DNA of 12,962 nt from SIG454 sp045578465. GTDB taxonomy: Bacteria > Bacillota > Clostridia > Monoglobales > Monoglobaceae. How positions within the stretch are numbered: the first letter of the stretch is position 1; every line of letters begins with the position of its first letter. A program made the position numbers and the translations under genes. The notes beneath the pieces are model-generated. The model did not search any database and was not told where the DNA came from. It saw only the letters and a program-made list of their open reading frames with translations. The stretch is taken from NCBI GenBank assembly GCA_045578465.1, contig JAZNKJ010000034.1:1-12962 (forward strand). The letters are read 5' to 3'. Of this stretch, positions 1-6,630 are shown piece after piece.

Positions 1-34
1 TTAAAATAAGGAAAACGCTAAAAAACTTTTTCAT
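1..34 (-). CDS. 5' end of a leftward gene, probable exported or membrane protein (partial)
   Basis: Reading leftward, an ATG at 34-32 opens a frame that runs off the window edge and reads MKKFFSVFLIL. A very strong ribosome binding site (GGAGGAG, within 38-45) lies a few bases before it. The short Lys-Lys start followed by a hydrophobic run is how a Sec signal peptide or first membrane segment begins, so export or membrane insertion is inferred. Only 11 codons are visible, so no function can be given. The gene is divergent from asd and would share the 35-243 intergenic region with it. Confidence 0.55.
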   Translation of the reverse strand, partial: MKKFFSVFLIL

Positions 35-155
35 ATTCTCCTCCAGATTTCCATATATATTTTCGTTTTCGACAAAATATGCTCAAATTCCTTTATATAA
101 AATATTAAATTTCTGTTACAAATATTCAAAACGCCCTTAAAACCCAAAAAAGTGT

Positions 156-184
156 TTGACATTTTACCTGTATTAACATATAAT
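156..184 (+). promoter_or_regulatory. Consensus SigA (sigma-70) promoter of the asd-dapA-dapB operon
   Basis: A perfect -35 hexamer TTGACA (156-161) is followed by a 17-base spacer and a perfect -10 hexamer TATAAT (179-184). An A-rich stretch just upstream (about 142-151) could act as an UP element. The expected transcription start is near 191, which gives a leader of only about 50 bases before the asd ATG. The asd ribosome binding site TAAGGAGG is at 225-232. The leader is too short for a lysine (L-box) riboswitch. Strong, mostly constitutive transcription is inferred. Confidence 0.85.
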
Positions 185-243
185 AATATTGATAAATTTT
201 TGCAATTTTTAAGGCGATAAAACTTAAGGAGGACTTTTAAGTT

Positions 244-1323
244 ATGAAAAAATATAATGTTGGTATTATCGGCGCAACAGGTATGGTTGGTCAGAGATTT
301 ATTACTCTTATGGATAACCATCCCTGGTTTAATCTTTGCTGTCTTGCGGCATCTCCGAGAAGTGCAGGAAAAACTTACGAAGAAGCCCTTGGGGGAAGAT
401 GGTCAATGGCGACTCCTATCCCTGAGTTTGTTAAAAATATGGTTGTTTTAAACGCAACTGAAGATATTGAAAAAATCTCAGCTCAGGTTGACTTTGTTTT
501 CTGCGCTGTTGATATGAAAAAAGATGAGATAAGAGCTCTTGAAGAGGCATACGCTAAGGCTGAATGCCCTGTTATTTCAAATAACTCAGCGCACAGACAT
601 ACAAGCGATGTTCCTATGATTGTTCCTGAAATCAATCCTGAGCACGCTGAAATTATAGAGGCGCAGAAAAAGCGTCTTGGCACAAAGCGCGGATTTGTTG
701 CGGTTAAGTCAAACTGCTCTCTCCAAAGCTATGTTCCTGCTCTTCATCCTCTTATGAAGTTTGGAATCAAGAATGTTCTCGCTTGTACATATCAGGCAAT
801 TTCCGGTGCTGGTAAGACTTTCGAGACATGGCCTGAAATGGTTGATAACCTTATCCCATTCATCGGTGGCGAAGAAGAAAAAAGTGAGGTTGAACCTCTT
901 AAAATATGGGGAAAAATCGAAGGTGACAAGATTGTTGACGCAACTTCCCCTTCTATCACAACTCAGTGTCTTCGTGTTCCTGTTTCTGACGGACACACAG
1001 CGGCAGTTTTCGTAAGCTTTGACAAAAAGCCTTCTATTGACGAAATCAAAGAGGCATGGGCAAGCTTTTCAGGAGTTCCGCAGGAGCTTAACCTTCCTTC
1101 TGCTCCTAAGCAGTTCCTCCACTATTTTGAAGAGGATAACCGTCCTCAGGCAAAGCTTGACAGAAACCTTGAAAACGGTATGGCTGTTTCCATCGGCAGA
1201 CTCAGAGAGGATAAACAGTTTGATTATAAATTCGTTTGTCTTTCACACAACACATTAAGAGGTGCGGCAGGCGGTGCTGTTTTAATGGCAGAGCTTCTTG
1301 CGGCAAAAGGTTACTTCGACTAA
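244..1323 (+). CDS. asd: Aspartate-semialdehyde dehydrogenase
   Basis: This enzyme reduces L-aspartyl-4-phosphate to L-aspartate-4-semialdehyde with NADPH in the cytoplasm, the branch-point step for lysine/diaminopimelate, threonine and methionine. The 359-residue protein opens with the nucleotide-binding motif GATGMVG (residues 10-16). The catalytic cysteine lies in SNCS (Cys158), and the catalytic histidine is in VSDGHT (His251), with Arg244 just before it. The motifs QAISGAG and IPFIGGEEEK, and the length, place it with the fungal/archaeal class of this enzyme rather than the E. coli or B. subtilis class. The ATG follows a TAAGGAGG site. It is first in the operon behind a consensus promoter, and dapA follows after 68 bases. 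Confidence 0.95.
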   Translation: MKKYNVGIIGATGMVGQRFITLMDNHPWFNLCCLAASPRSAGKTYEEALGGRWSMATPIPEFVKNMVVLNATEDIEKISAQVDFVFCAVDMKKDEIRALEEAYAKAECPVISNNSAHRHTSDVPMIVPEINPEHAEIIEAQKKRLGTKRGFVAVKSNCSLQSYVPALHPLMKFGIKNVLACTYQAISGAGKTFETWPEMVDNLIPFIGGEEEKSEVEPLKIWGKIEGDKIVDATSPSITTQCLRVPVSDGHTAAVFVSFDKKPSIDEIKEAWASFSGVPQELNLPSAPKQFLHYFEEDNRPQAKLDRNLENGMAVSIGRLREDKQFDYKFVCLSHNTLRGAAGGAVLMAELLAAKGYFD

Positions 1324-1391
1324 TATTTTGTTTTATCCCGTCTGCGGATACTGTTATTTATAAATTGCAGACAGAAAGGTTTGGATGATTT

Positions 1392-2273
1392 ATGAAAAAG
1401 CCATTATTTACCGGCTCAGCTGTTGCTCTTATTACCCCTTTTAATGAAAGCGGGGTTGACTACAAAAAATTTGAAGAACTTATCGAATTCCATATTGCCA
1501 ACAAAACTGACGCCTTGGTTGTTTGCGCAACTACCGGTGAATCATCAACTATGTCAGATGCTGAGCACAGAGAAGCTCTTAAATTTGCGGCAGATATTGC
1601 AAAAGGCAGAATTGTCTTAATCGCTGGAACAGGAAGTAACGACACAAGCTACGCTATCTCCCTTTCTTCCTATGCCCAGTCTGTTGGCTATGACGGCCTT
1701 TTACTTGTTACACCATATTATAACAAGGCTACTCAAAAGGGACTTTATCTCCACTTTAAAGCAATTGCAGACAGCGTTAATATCCCGATTATTTTATACA
1801 ACATCCCAGGTAGAACAGGTTGTATGATTTCTCTTGATACTTTTAAGAAGCTTGACAAGATTCCTAATATTATCGGTGTTAAGGAAGCAACAGGCGACCT
1901 TGCTTTTGCAGGACAGATTGCGGCAAACACTGACCTTGTTTTATACTCAGGAAACGACGATGTTATTCTTCCTATGATGTCAATCGGCGGTCAGGGCGTT
2001 ATCTCTGTTATCGCAAACATTCTTCCAAAGGAAACTCATGATGTTTGCGTTAAATTCTTAGAAGGCGACTTTGAAAGTGCTAAAAACGAGTATCTTAAAA
2101 TGATAAATCTTGTTCACGCTCTCTTTATTGAGGTTAATCCAATCCCTGTTAAGACAGCAATGAACATTTTAGGCTTTAATGTGGGCGAATGCCGTATGCC
2201 ACTTTGCTCTATGGAAGATAAAAATGTTGAAACTTTAAAAGAAGTTATGAAGGACTACGGTTTCAAATTCTAA
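1392..2273 (+). CDS. dapA: 4-Hydroxy-tetrahydrodipicolinate synthase
   Basis: DapA condenses aspartate semialdehyde with pyruvate to give 4-hydroxy-tetrahydrodipicolinate, the first committed step to diaminopimelate and lysine. The 293-residue length is normal for this TIM-barrel aldolase family. Lys164 in GVKEATGD is the expected Schiff-base lysine. Tyr136 and Arg141 (YNIPGRTG) and the TTGE motif (47-50) supply the other expected active-site residues. It follows asd by 68 bases with no terminator, and dapB begins 18 bases after its stop. Ribosome binding is weaker than for its neighbours: AAAGG at 1375-1379 lies rather far from the ATG, and GGATG at 1383-1387 is closer. A weak 6-bp inverted repeat (1340-1345 with 1367-1372) lies in the upstream gap. 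Confidence 0.96.
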   Translation: MKKPLFTGSAVALITPFNESGVDYKKFEELIEFHIANKTDALVVCATTGESSTMSDAEHREALKFAADIAKGRIVLIAGTGSNDTSYAISLSSYAQSVGYDGLLLVTPYYNKATQKGLYLHFKAIADSVNIPIILYNIPGRTGCMISLDTFKKLDKIPNIIGVKEATGDLAFAGQIAANTDLVLYSGNDDVILPMMSIGGQGVISVIANILPKETHDVCVKFLEGDFESAKNEYLKMINLVHALFIEVNPIPVKTAMNILGFNVGECRMPLCSMEDKNVETLKEVMKDYGFKF

Positions 2274-2291
2274 GTTAGGAGTTTAAAACTT

Positions 2292-3044
2292 ATGACAAAG
2301 ATTTTACTTTGCGGTGCAAACGGCAAAATGGGCCATGCGGTTACAAGAGTTGCCGAGCAAAACGAAAGCGCAACTATTGTTGCAGGATATGATGTTTTAG
2401 ACACTTCTTCAAAGGGTTTCCCCGTTTATGATGATTTGTCCAAGATTTCTGAAAAAGTTGATGTTATAATCGACTTTTCTCATCCGTCTTTAACTGACGG
2501 CATTTTGGACTTTGCCAAAATGAACAACATCCCTGCTGTGATTTGCACAACCGGACTCTCTGCTGACCAAATATCAAGAATTGAATATGAATCAAAATAT
2601 ATTCCTATATTCTTCTCTGCCAATATGTCTCTTGGGGTTAATCTTCTTATGGACCTTGTTACTAAGGCGGCGAAGGTTTTAGAGGAAAATTTTGATATCG
2701 AAATCATTGAAAAGCACCACAATCAAAAGCTTGATGCCCCAAGCGGCACAGCTCTTGCAATTGCAGACACTATTTCCGAAGCTATTTCTTATGCTCCTGA
2801 ATATACCTATGACAGACACAGCGTAAGAAAAAAGCGTGATAAACGGGAAATCGGCATTCACGCTGTTCGTGGCGGAACAATCGTCGGAGAACACAGCGTT
2901 ATCTTCGCAGGAAACGACGAGGTTATTGAAATCAAGCACAGTGCAACCTCCAAAGAGGTTTTCGCAGTTGGTGCAGTTTCCGCGGCGGAGTTTTTAAAGG
3001 ATAAACCTGCAGGATTCTACAATATGAAAAGTCTTATTAAATAA
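2292..3044 (+). CDS. dapB: 4-Hydroxy-tetrahydrodipicolinate reductase
   Basis: DapB reduces the DapA product to tetrahydrodipicolinate with NAD(P)H. The 250-residue protein starts with a Rossmann motif, CGANGKMG (about residues 7-14). It carries the family signature around the EKHHNQK and DAPSGTA motifs, which holds the catalytic His pair and Lys. GGTIVGEHSV is a further conserved block. The ATG follows TTAGGAG (2275-2281) by ten bases. It lies between dapA and the ACT-domain gene with short gaps, so one transcript is likely. No later pathway genes (dapL, dapH, dapF, ddh, lysA) are in the window, so those steps must be encoded elsewhere. Confidence 0.96.
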   Translation: MTKILLCGANGKMGHAVTRVAEQNESATIVAGYDVLDTSSKGFPVYDDLSKISEKVDVIIDFSHPSLTDGILDFAKMNNIPAVICTTGLSADQISRIEYESKYIPIFFSANMSLGVNLLMDLVTKAAKVLEENFDIEIIEKHHNQKLDAPSGTALAIADTISEAISYAPEYTYDRHSVRKKRDKREIGIHAVRGGTIVGEHSVIFAGNDEVIEIKHSATSKEVFAVGAVSAAEFLKDKPAGFYNMKSLIK

Positions 3045-3066
3045 ATCCTATTTTCAGGGGGTTCCT

Positions 3067-3501
3067 ATGGACATCACTATCACAAATGATGTTGCTATGG
3101 TTACGCTATACAGCATCCCGAACACTCCCGAAAACCTTGTTTTTATTCTGAAAAAATTTGCAGAACTCGGCATAAACATTGATATGATAAGCCGAGTTCC
3201 TTCTTTAAGAGAAGACTTTAACTTATCTTTCAGTCTTTCTCAAAATGACCTTAACAAATCAATGCTTGCCATAAAAGAGATTAAGAAATCCTTTCCTCTT
3301 CTTTTTGCGGATATAAACGGTTATAACTCGAAGATAACCTTTAAAAGCGAGAAAATGAAAGATGAAAGCGGGACTGCATCAAGCATTTTCGCTATGCTTC
3401 TTCATCAGGGGGTGGAGGTTAAGATGATAACAACCTCTGAAACTGAGATTTCTTGTCTTGTTGACGAAAAAGACATTTATAAATTTAACATAGAAAAATA
3501 A
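3067..3501 (+). CDS. Free-standing tandem ACT-domain protein, aspartokinase-regulatory-like
   Basis: This 144-residue protein has no catalytic domain and appears to be two ACT modules. The first covers about residues 8-75 (MVTLYSIPNTPENL, then ELGINIDMIS). The second covers about 84-144 (KITFKSEKMKDESG, then HQGVEVKMITTSETEISCLVDE). The pattern of ligand-interface strand, helix, then ISTSE/ISxxVDE-like strand matches the C-terminal regulatory half of aspartokinases, which binds lysine or threonine. The ATG has a strong site, CAGGGGG (3055-3061). It follows dapB by 22 bases, so it should be co-expressed with the enzymes made from aspartokinase's product. A role in sensing an aspartate-family amino acid, alone or by binding an aspartokinase, is inferred. 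A stop-overlapping hairpin follows it. Confidence 0.8.
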   Translation: MDITITNDVAMVTLYSIPNTPENLVFILKKFAELGINIDMISRVPSLREDFNLSFSLSQNDLNKSMLAIKEIKKSFPLLFADINGYNSKITFKSEKMKDESGTASSIFAMLLHQGVEVKMITTSETEISCLVDEKDIYKFNIEK

Positions 3502-3528
3502 CGGCGAGGTTCTCCTTGCCGTTTATTT
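3500..3528 (+). terminator. Terminator-like hairpin between the ACT gene and the ABC transporter
   Basis: AACGGCGAGG (3500-3509) pairs with CCTTGCCGTT (3514-3523) around a TTCT loop. This gives a 10-bp stem with one G-T wobble. It is followed by an interrupted T tract, TTTATTT (3522-3528). The 5' arm overlaps the last bases of the ACT gene stop codon. The transporter's ribosome binding site (CGAGGT, 3529-3534) starts right after it. Partial termination, so that the transporter is made at a lower level than the dap genes, is the simplest inference. Confidence 0.65.
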
Positions 3529-3541
3529 CGAGGTAAAACTT

Positions 3542-5269
3542 ATGAAATCTATTATAACTTTTGCAAAATACTATAAACCCTATATCCTGATGATGATTGC
3601 GGACCTTCTTTGCGCGTCGCTCACTACGGTTTGCGAGCTGGTTTTCCCTAAGCTCATAAGCTTTATTACAGACACGGCAATCAACACGCCCCATCTTCTT
3701 GTTTTATCTACTATTTTCAAAATCGGGGGGCTATATTTATTCCTGCGAATTGTGGACACCCTTGCCAACTACTATATGGCAAACAGAGGGCATATAATGG
3801 GGGCCTTAATTGAAAAGGATATGCGAACTGATTTGTTCAATCATCTTCAAAAGCTTCCTTTCTCCTATTACGACAACACAAAAGTCGGACAGATTATGTC
3901 CCGCTTAACTCACGATTTATTTGACATCACAGAGTTTTCCCACCACTGTCCCGAAGAAATTTTTATATCGGGAATTAAGATTATCGGCTCATTTATAATT
4001 CTTGCAAATGTCAATATTCCCCTTACTCTTATCATTTTCGCTCTTCTTCCTTTTATGCTCACTTCATCAATTATTTTCCGCAAGAAAATGAAGAATGCAT
4101 TTAAGAAACAGCGTGAGCAAATCGGGGAGCTTAACGCAGACATTGAGGACAACCTCCTTGGAATTCGTGTTGTTAAAAGCTTTGCCAACGAAGACATTGA
4201 AAAAGAGAAATTTGAAAAGGGCAACGAGAAGTTTTTAGCTTGTAAAAGAATTTCATATAAATTCATGGCTCTTTTCCAGTCAGGTACACGCTTTTCCGAC
4301 GGAGTTTTATATCTCGGGGGAATCGTTATCGGCGCTCTCTTCTTAAAGGCAGGGCATATATCCCCAGGCGACTTTGTTGCATATCTTTTATATATCCAGA
4401 CTCTTATAACCTCAATCCGCAGACTTGTGGAATTTACAGAGCAATTCCAGCGAGGACTTACGGGCATTGAACGCTTCACTGAAATTATGAACGAGCCTGT
4501 CACAATCGCAAATGCTCCTGATGCCGTTGAAATCGAAAGGCTTGGCGGTCAAATCACATTTAACGATGTAACATTTTCCTACATTGAGGGGAATGATGAA
4601 GTTTTAAGCCACCTCTCCTTTGAAATAAAGGAGGGCGAAAATGTTGCAATTGTCGGCCCGTCCGGTGGCGGAAAAACCACTCTTTGCAATCTTATCCCAA
4701 GATTTTATGAGCTTAATTCAGGGGAAATTTTACTCGACGGAAATAATATTCAGGATTTAACCCTTGAATCCCTTAGAAGAAATATCGGTATGGTCCAGCA
4801 GGATGTTTATCTTTTCAGTGGCTCCGTTAAAGAAAACATCGCCTATGGCAAAACAGATGCAACCGATGAAGAGATTATAAACGCTGCAAAGCTTGCAGGA
4901 GCACACAAATTTATCCTTTCTCTTCCAGACGGATATGACACCTATGTTGGGGAGAGAGGCGTCAAGCTTTCAGGAGGGCAAAAACAGAGAATTTCAATTG
5001 CAAGACTATTCTTAAAGGATTCTCCAATATTAATTCTTGACGAGGCTACTTCCTCCCTTGACAACGAGAGCGAATATCTTGTTCAGAAATCCTTGGAAAA
5101 GCTTTCCCAAGGACGAACAACCATTACAATAGCTCACAGGCTTACAACCATAAAAAATGCTGACAGAATTATCGTTATGGGTAAGGACGGAATTTTAGAA
5201 GAGGGGACTCACGAAAGCCTCATAGCAAAAAATGGCGAATACGCCAAACTTTATAAACTTTACACATAA
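3542..5269 (+). CDS. ABC transporter, fused permease and ATP-binding protein (exporter type)
   Basis: A 575-residue half-transporter of the ABCB/MsbA-like exporter family. An N-terminal six-helix membrane domain (about residues 10-300) precedes one nucleotide-binding domain (about 335-575). Visible motifs are Walker A GPSGGGKTT (372-380), a Q-loop glutamine near 419, the signature LSGGQ (476-480), Walker B ILILDEA (496-502) and the switch His532 (TIAHRL). All catalytic residues are present, so a homodimer could be active. No partner half-transporter gene is adjacent, which favours a homodimer or a distant partner. The substrate cannot be read from sequence. The ATG follows CGAGGT by seven bases. 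There is no obvious promoter of its own, so expression probably depends on read-through past the hairpin before it. Confidence 0.9.
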   Translation: MKSIITFAKYYKPYILMMIADLLCASLTTVCELVFPKLISFITDTAINTPHLLVLSTIFKIGGLYLFLRIVDTLANYYMANRGHIMGALIEKDMRTDLFNHLQKLPFSYYDNTKVGQIMSRLTHDLFDITEFSHHCPEEIFISGIKIIGSFIILANVNIPLTLIIFALLPFMLTSSIIFRKKMKNAFKKQREQIGELNADIEDNLLGIRVVKSFANEDIEKEKFEKGNEKFLACKRISYKFMALFQSGTRFSDGVLYLGGIVIGALFLKAGHISPGDFVAYLLYIQTLITSIRRLVEFTEQFQRGLTGIERFTEIMNEPVTIANAPDAVEIERLGGQITFNDVTFSYIEGNDEVLSHLSFEIKEGENVAIVGPSGGGKTTLCNLIPRFYELNSGEILLDGNNIQDLTLESLRRNIGMVQQDVYLFSGSVKENIAYGKTDATDEEIINAAKLAGAHKFILSLPDGYDTYVGERGVKLSGGQKQRISIARLFLKDSPILILDEATSSLDNESEYLVQKSLEKLSQGRTTITIAHRLTTIKNADRIIVMGKDGILEEGTHESLIAKNGEYAKLYKLYT

Positions 5270-5272
5270 ACA

Positions 5273-5306
5273 AAAAGCGGATGCACTTGCATCCGCTTTT
5301 ATTTTT
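5273..5306. terminator. Bidirectional intrinsic terminator between the convergent ABC transporter and htrA genes
   Basis: AAAAGCGGATGC (5273-5284) pairs perfectly with GCATCCGCTTTT (5289-5300) around an ACTT loop, giving a 12-bp stem. TTTTATTTTT (5297-5306) forms the T tract for rightward transcripts. The A run at 5272-5276 forms a T tract for leftward transcripts. It lies just after the transporter stop and just after the htrA stop, so it can end both transcripts. Confidence 0.93.
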
Positions 5307-5308
5307 AA

Positions 5309-6523
5309 TTATTTACTGTTTAAAGGGTTATCCTCGCCCAACTTGATATCGAGGTCAATTTTCCCTTTGCCCTCTCTGTAAGCCTTAATTTTGAGGGTAT
5401 TACCAGGTTTTAAAGTGTTCTTAATCGTATTAAGTTCATTTGTTGAGGTAACTTTCTTTCCGTTTGCCTCAACAATTATGTCTCCTCGCATAAGTCCGCC
5501 GAAATGAGCACCGCTTCCTTCCATAACTGAGTTAACCCAGACACCAACGGGCCAGCCATATCGCTTTGAAACACTTTCTGTTACATCAACAGTTGTTATG
5601 CCGATTACAGGTCTGCCCTTAACATATCCATACTGAACCAGATCGCTTGCAACAAGCTTTGCCTCATTTATGGGAATTGCAAAGCCCATACCCTCAACAG
5701 TTGAGGATGAAATCTTGGCTGAGTTTACACCGATAACCTCGCCATAAGCATTAACCAAGGCTCCACCGCTGTTGCCTGTGTTAATTGCGGCGTCTGTCTG
5801 GATATAATTCATCGTAAGATCTTCGCTCATCTTAACTGTTCGGTTGGTTGCGCTTATTATCCCTTGGGTTATAGAGCCGAAAAACTCCATTCCCAGAGGG
5901 TTTCCGATAGCTATCGCTCTCTCCCCGACTTCAATCTTTGAGGAGTCGCCAAACTTTGCAACGGTTAAAGCTTCATCGCTTTTAATTTTAATAACCGCAA
6001 GGTCTGTGCTTGCATCTGTTCCTACGATTTCCGCCTCGAAGTTTTTATCCCCTGCAACCTGCACGGATACTTTTCCCGCACCATCAATAACATGGTTGTT
6101 GGTTATAATATAATAAGTTTTTCCGTCTTTGCTGAAAATAATCCCTGAACCTGAGGCCTCTGAAACACCTTTTATTCCCCAGATATAGTCCGTAACCTCA
6201 ACCTCGGAAACTATCCCCACAACCGAGGGGCCGACTTTCTTTGCAATTTCCTGAGTTGTAAGTTCTTTTCCGCTTCTTTCCCCATCGTCTATTAAGCCGT
6301 CTTCAAGCATTTTATCAATGTTTGGCTCAGCAGTTACCGTGCCGAAAAGCTTTCCGCCTGAGCCAAAGAAATATCCTGACGCAAAAACAGCAGATATAAT
6401 AAATACATTCAAAACAACCATAACAAGTCCAATATGGATACGGCGTTTCTTTTTGCGAGGCTCCGCAGGAATAATATCAAGAGCCGTTTCTTCTTTGTTT
6501 ATATATTCAAAATTATCTTCCAT
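5309..6523 (-). CDS. htrA: Membrane-anchored HtrA/DegP-type serine protease with a PDZ domain
   Basis: The protein is 404 residues. A cytoplasmic head ends in a basic patch (RKKKRR, 23-28) and is followed by one membrane segment (about 31-54). A trypsin-like domain (about 90-295) and a single C-terminal PDZ domain (about 305-395) follow. The catalytic triad is intact: His144 in TNNHVIDG, Asp174 in STDLAVI, Ser252 in TGNSGGAL. The topology predicts the protease faces the outside of the membrane, where this family degrades misfolded exported proteins. The ATG is preceded by GGAGG, very close, with a second purine run further up. It is the last leftward gene after the regulator and kinase genes. 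The 107-base gap from the kinase gene holds its own promoter with tandem repeats, so regulation by that two-component pair is inferred. Confidence 0.94.
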   Translation of the reverse strand: MEDNFEYINKEETALDIIPAEPRKKKRRIHIGLVMVVLNVFIISAVFASGYFFGSGGKLFGTVTAEPNIDKMLEDGLIDDGERSGKELTTQEIAKKVGPSVVGIVSEVEVTDYIWGIKGVSEASGSGIIFSKDGKTYYIITNNHVIDGAGKVSVQVAGDKNFEAEIVGTDASTDLAVIKIKSDEALTVAKFGDSSKIEVGERAIAIGNPLGMEFFGSITQGIISATNRTVKMSEDLTMNYIQTDAAINTGNSGGALVNAYGEVIGVNSAKISSSTVEGMGFAIPINEAKLVASDLVQYGYVKGRPVIGITTVDVTESVSKRYGWPVGVWVNSVMEGSGAHFGGLMRGDIIVEANGKKVTSTNELNTIKNTLKPGNTLKIKAYREGKGKIDLDIKLGEDNPLNSK

Positions 6524-6576
6524 TTTCCTCCGCCTTTCCTTTTATCCTATAAAAGTATTATTCACACTTTATAAAA

Positions 6577-6630
6577 ATTATAAATCAAAATTGTTATAGC
6601 TTTGTGTTTAAATTGTGAAGAGAATGTGAA
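6577..6630 (-). promoter_or_regulatory. htrA promoter: four 11-bp-spaced direct repeats plus -10 box, likely response-regulator site
   Basis: Read in the htrA direction, the hexamers TTCACA (6630-6625), TTCACA (6619-6614), AACACA (6608-6603) and ATAACA (6597-6592) follow each other with exactly 5-base gaps, one half-site per 11 bases. A perfect TATAAT (6582-6577) starts nine bases after the last half-site. There is no good -35 hexamer. PhoB/PhoP/WalR-family regulators bind tandem 6-7-base half-sites spaced about 11 bases apart, in place of the -35, so an activator-dependent promoter is inferred. The first half-site directly abuts the kinase gene's stop codon. Confidence 0.65.

Noticed and set aside
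100..128. Possible leftward promoter (TTGAAT-16-TAATAT) for the left-edge gene
   Set aside because: Both hexamers match consensus at only four of six positions in very AT-rich DNA, so it cannot be told from background.
185..243. Possible lysine riboswitch or attenuator upstream of asd
   Set aside because: The leader after the consensus promoter is only about 50 bases and shows no stable stem or terminator.
31..321. Leftward 96-codon open frame across the asd promoter
   Set aside because: It overlaps the asd start and its consensus promoter and has no recognisable motif. The short leftward start at 34 with a strong ribosome binding site is the better candidate.
1340..1372. Inverted repeat GTCTGC/GCAGAC between asd and dapA
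   Set aside because: Only six clean base pairs around a 21-base loop with no T tract. This is easily a chance pairing and not a credible terminator.
3461..3491. TTGACG ... TAACAT inside the ACT gene as a transporter promoter
   Set aside because: The spacer is 19 bases, the -10 is poor, and transcripts from it would still cross the hairpin at 3500-3528.
3910..4503. Long leftward open frame opposite the ABC transporter
   Set aside because: It is antisense to a clearly conserved transporter domain, has no recognisable domain and is best explained as a shadow frame.
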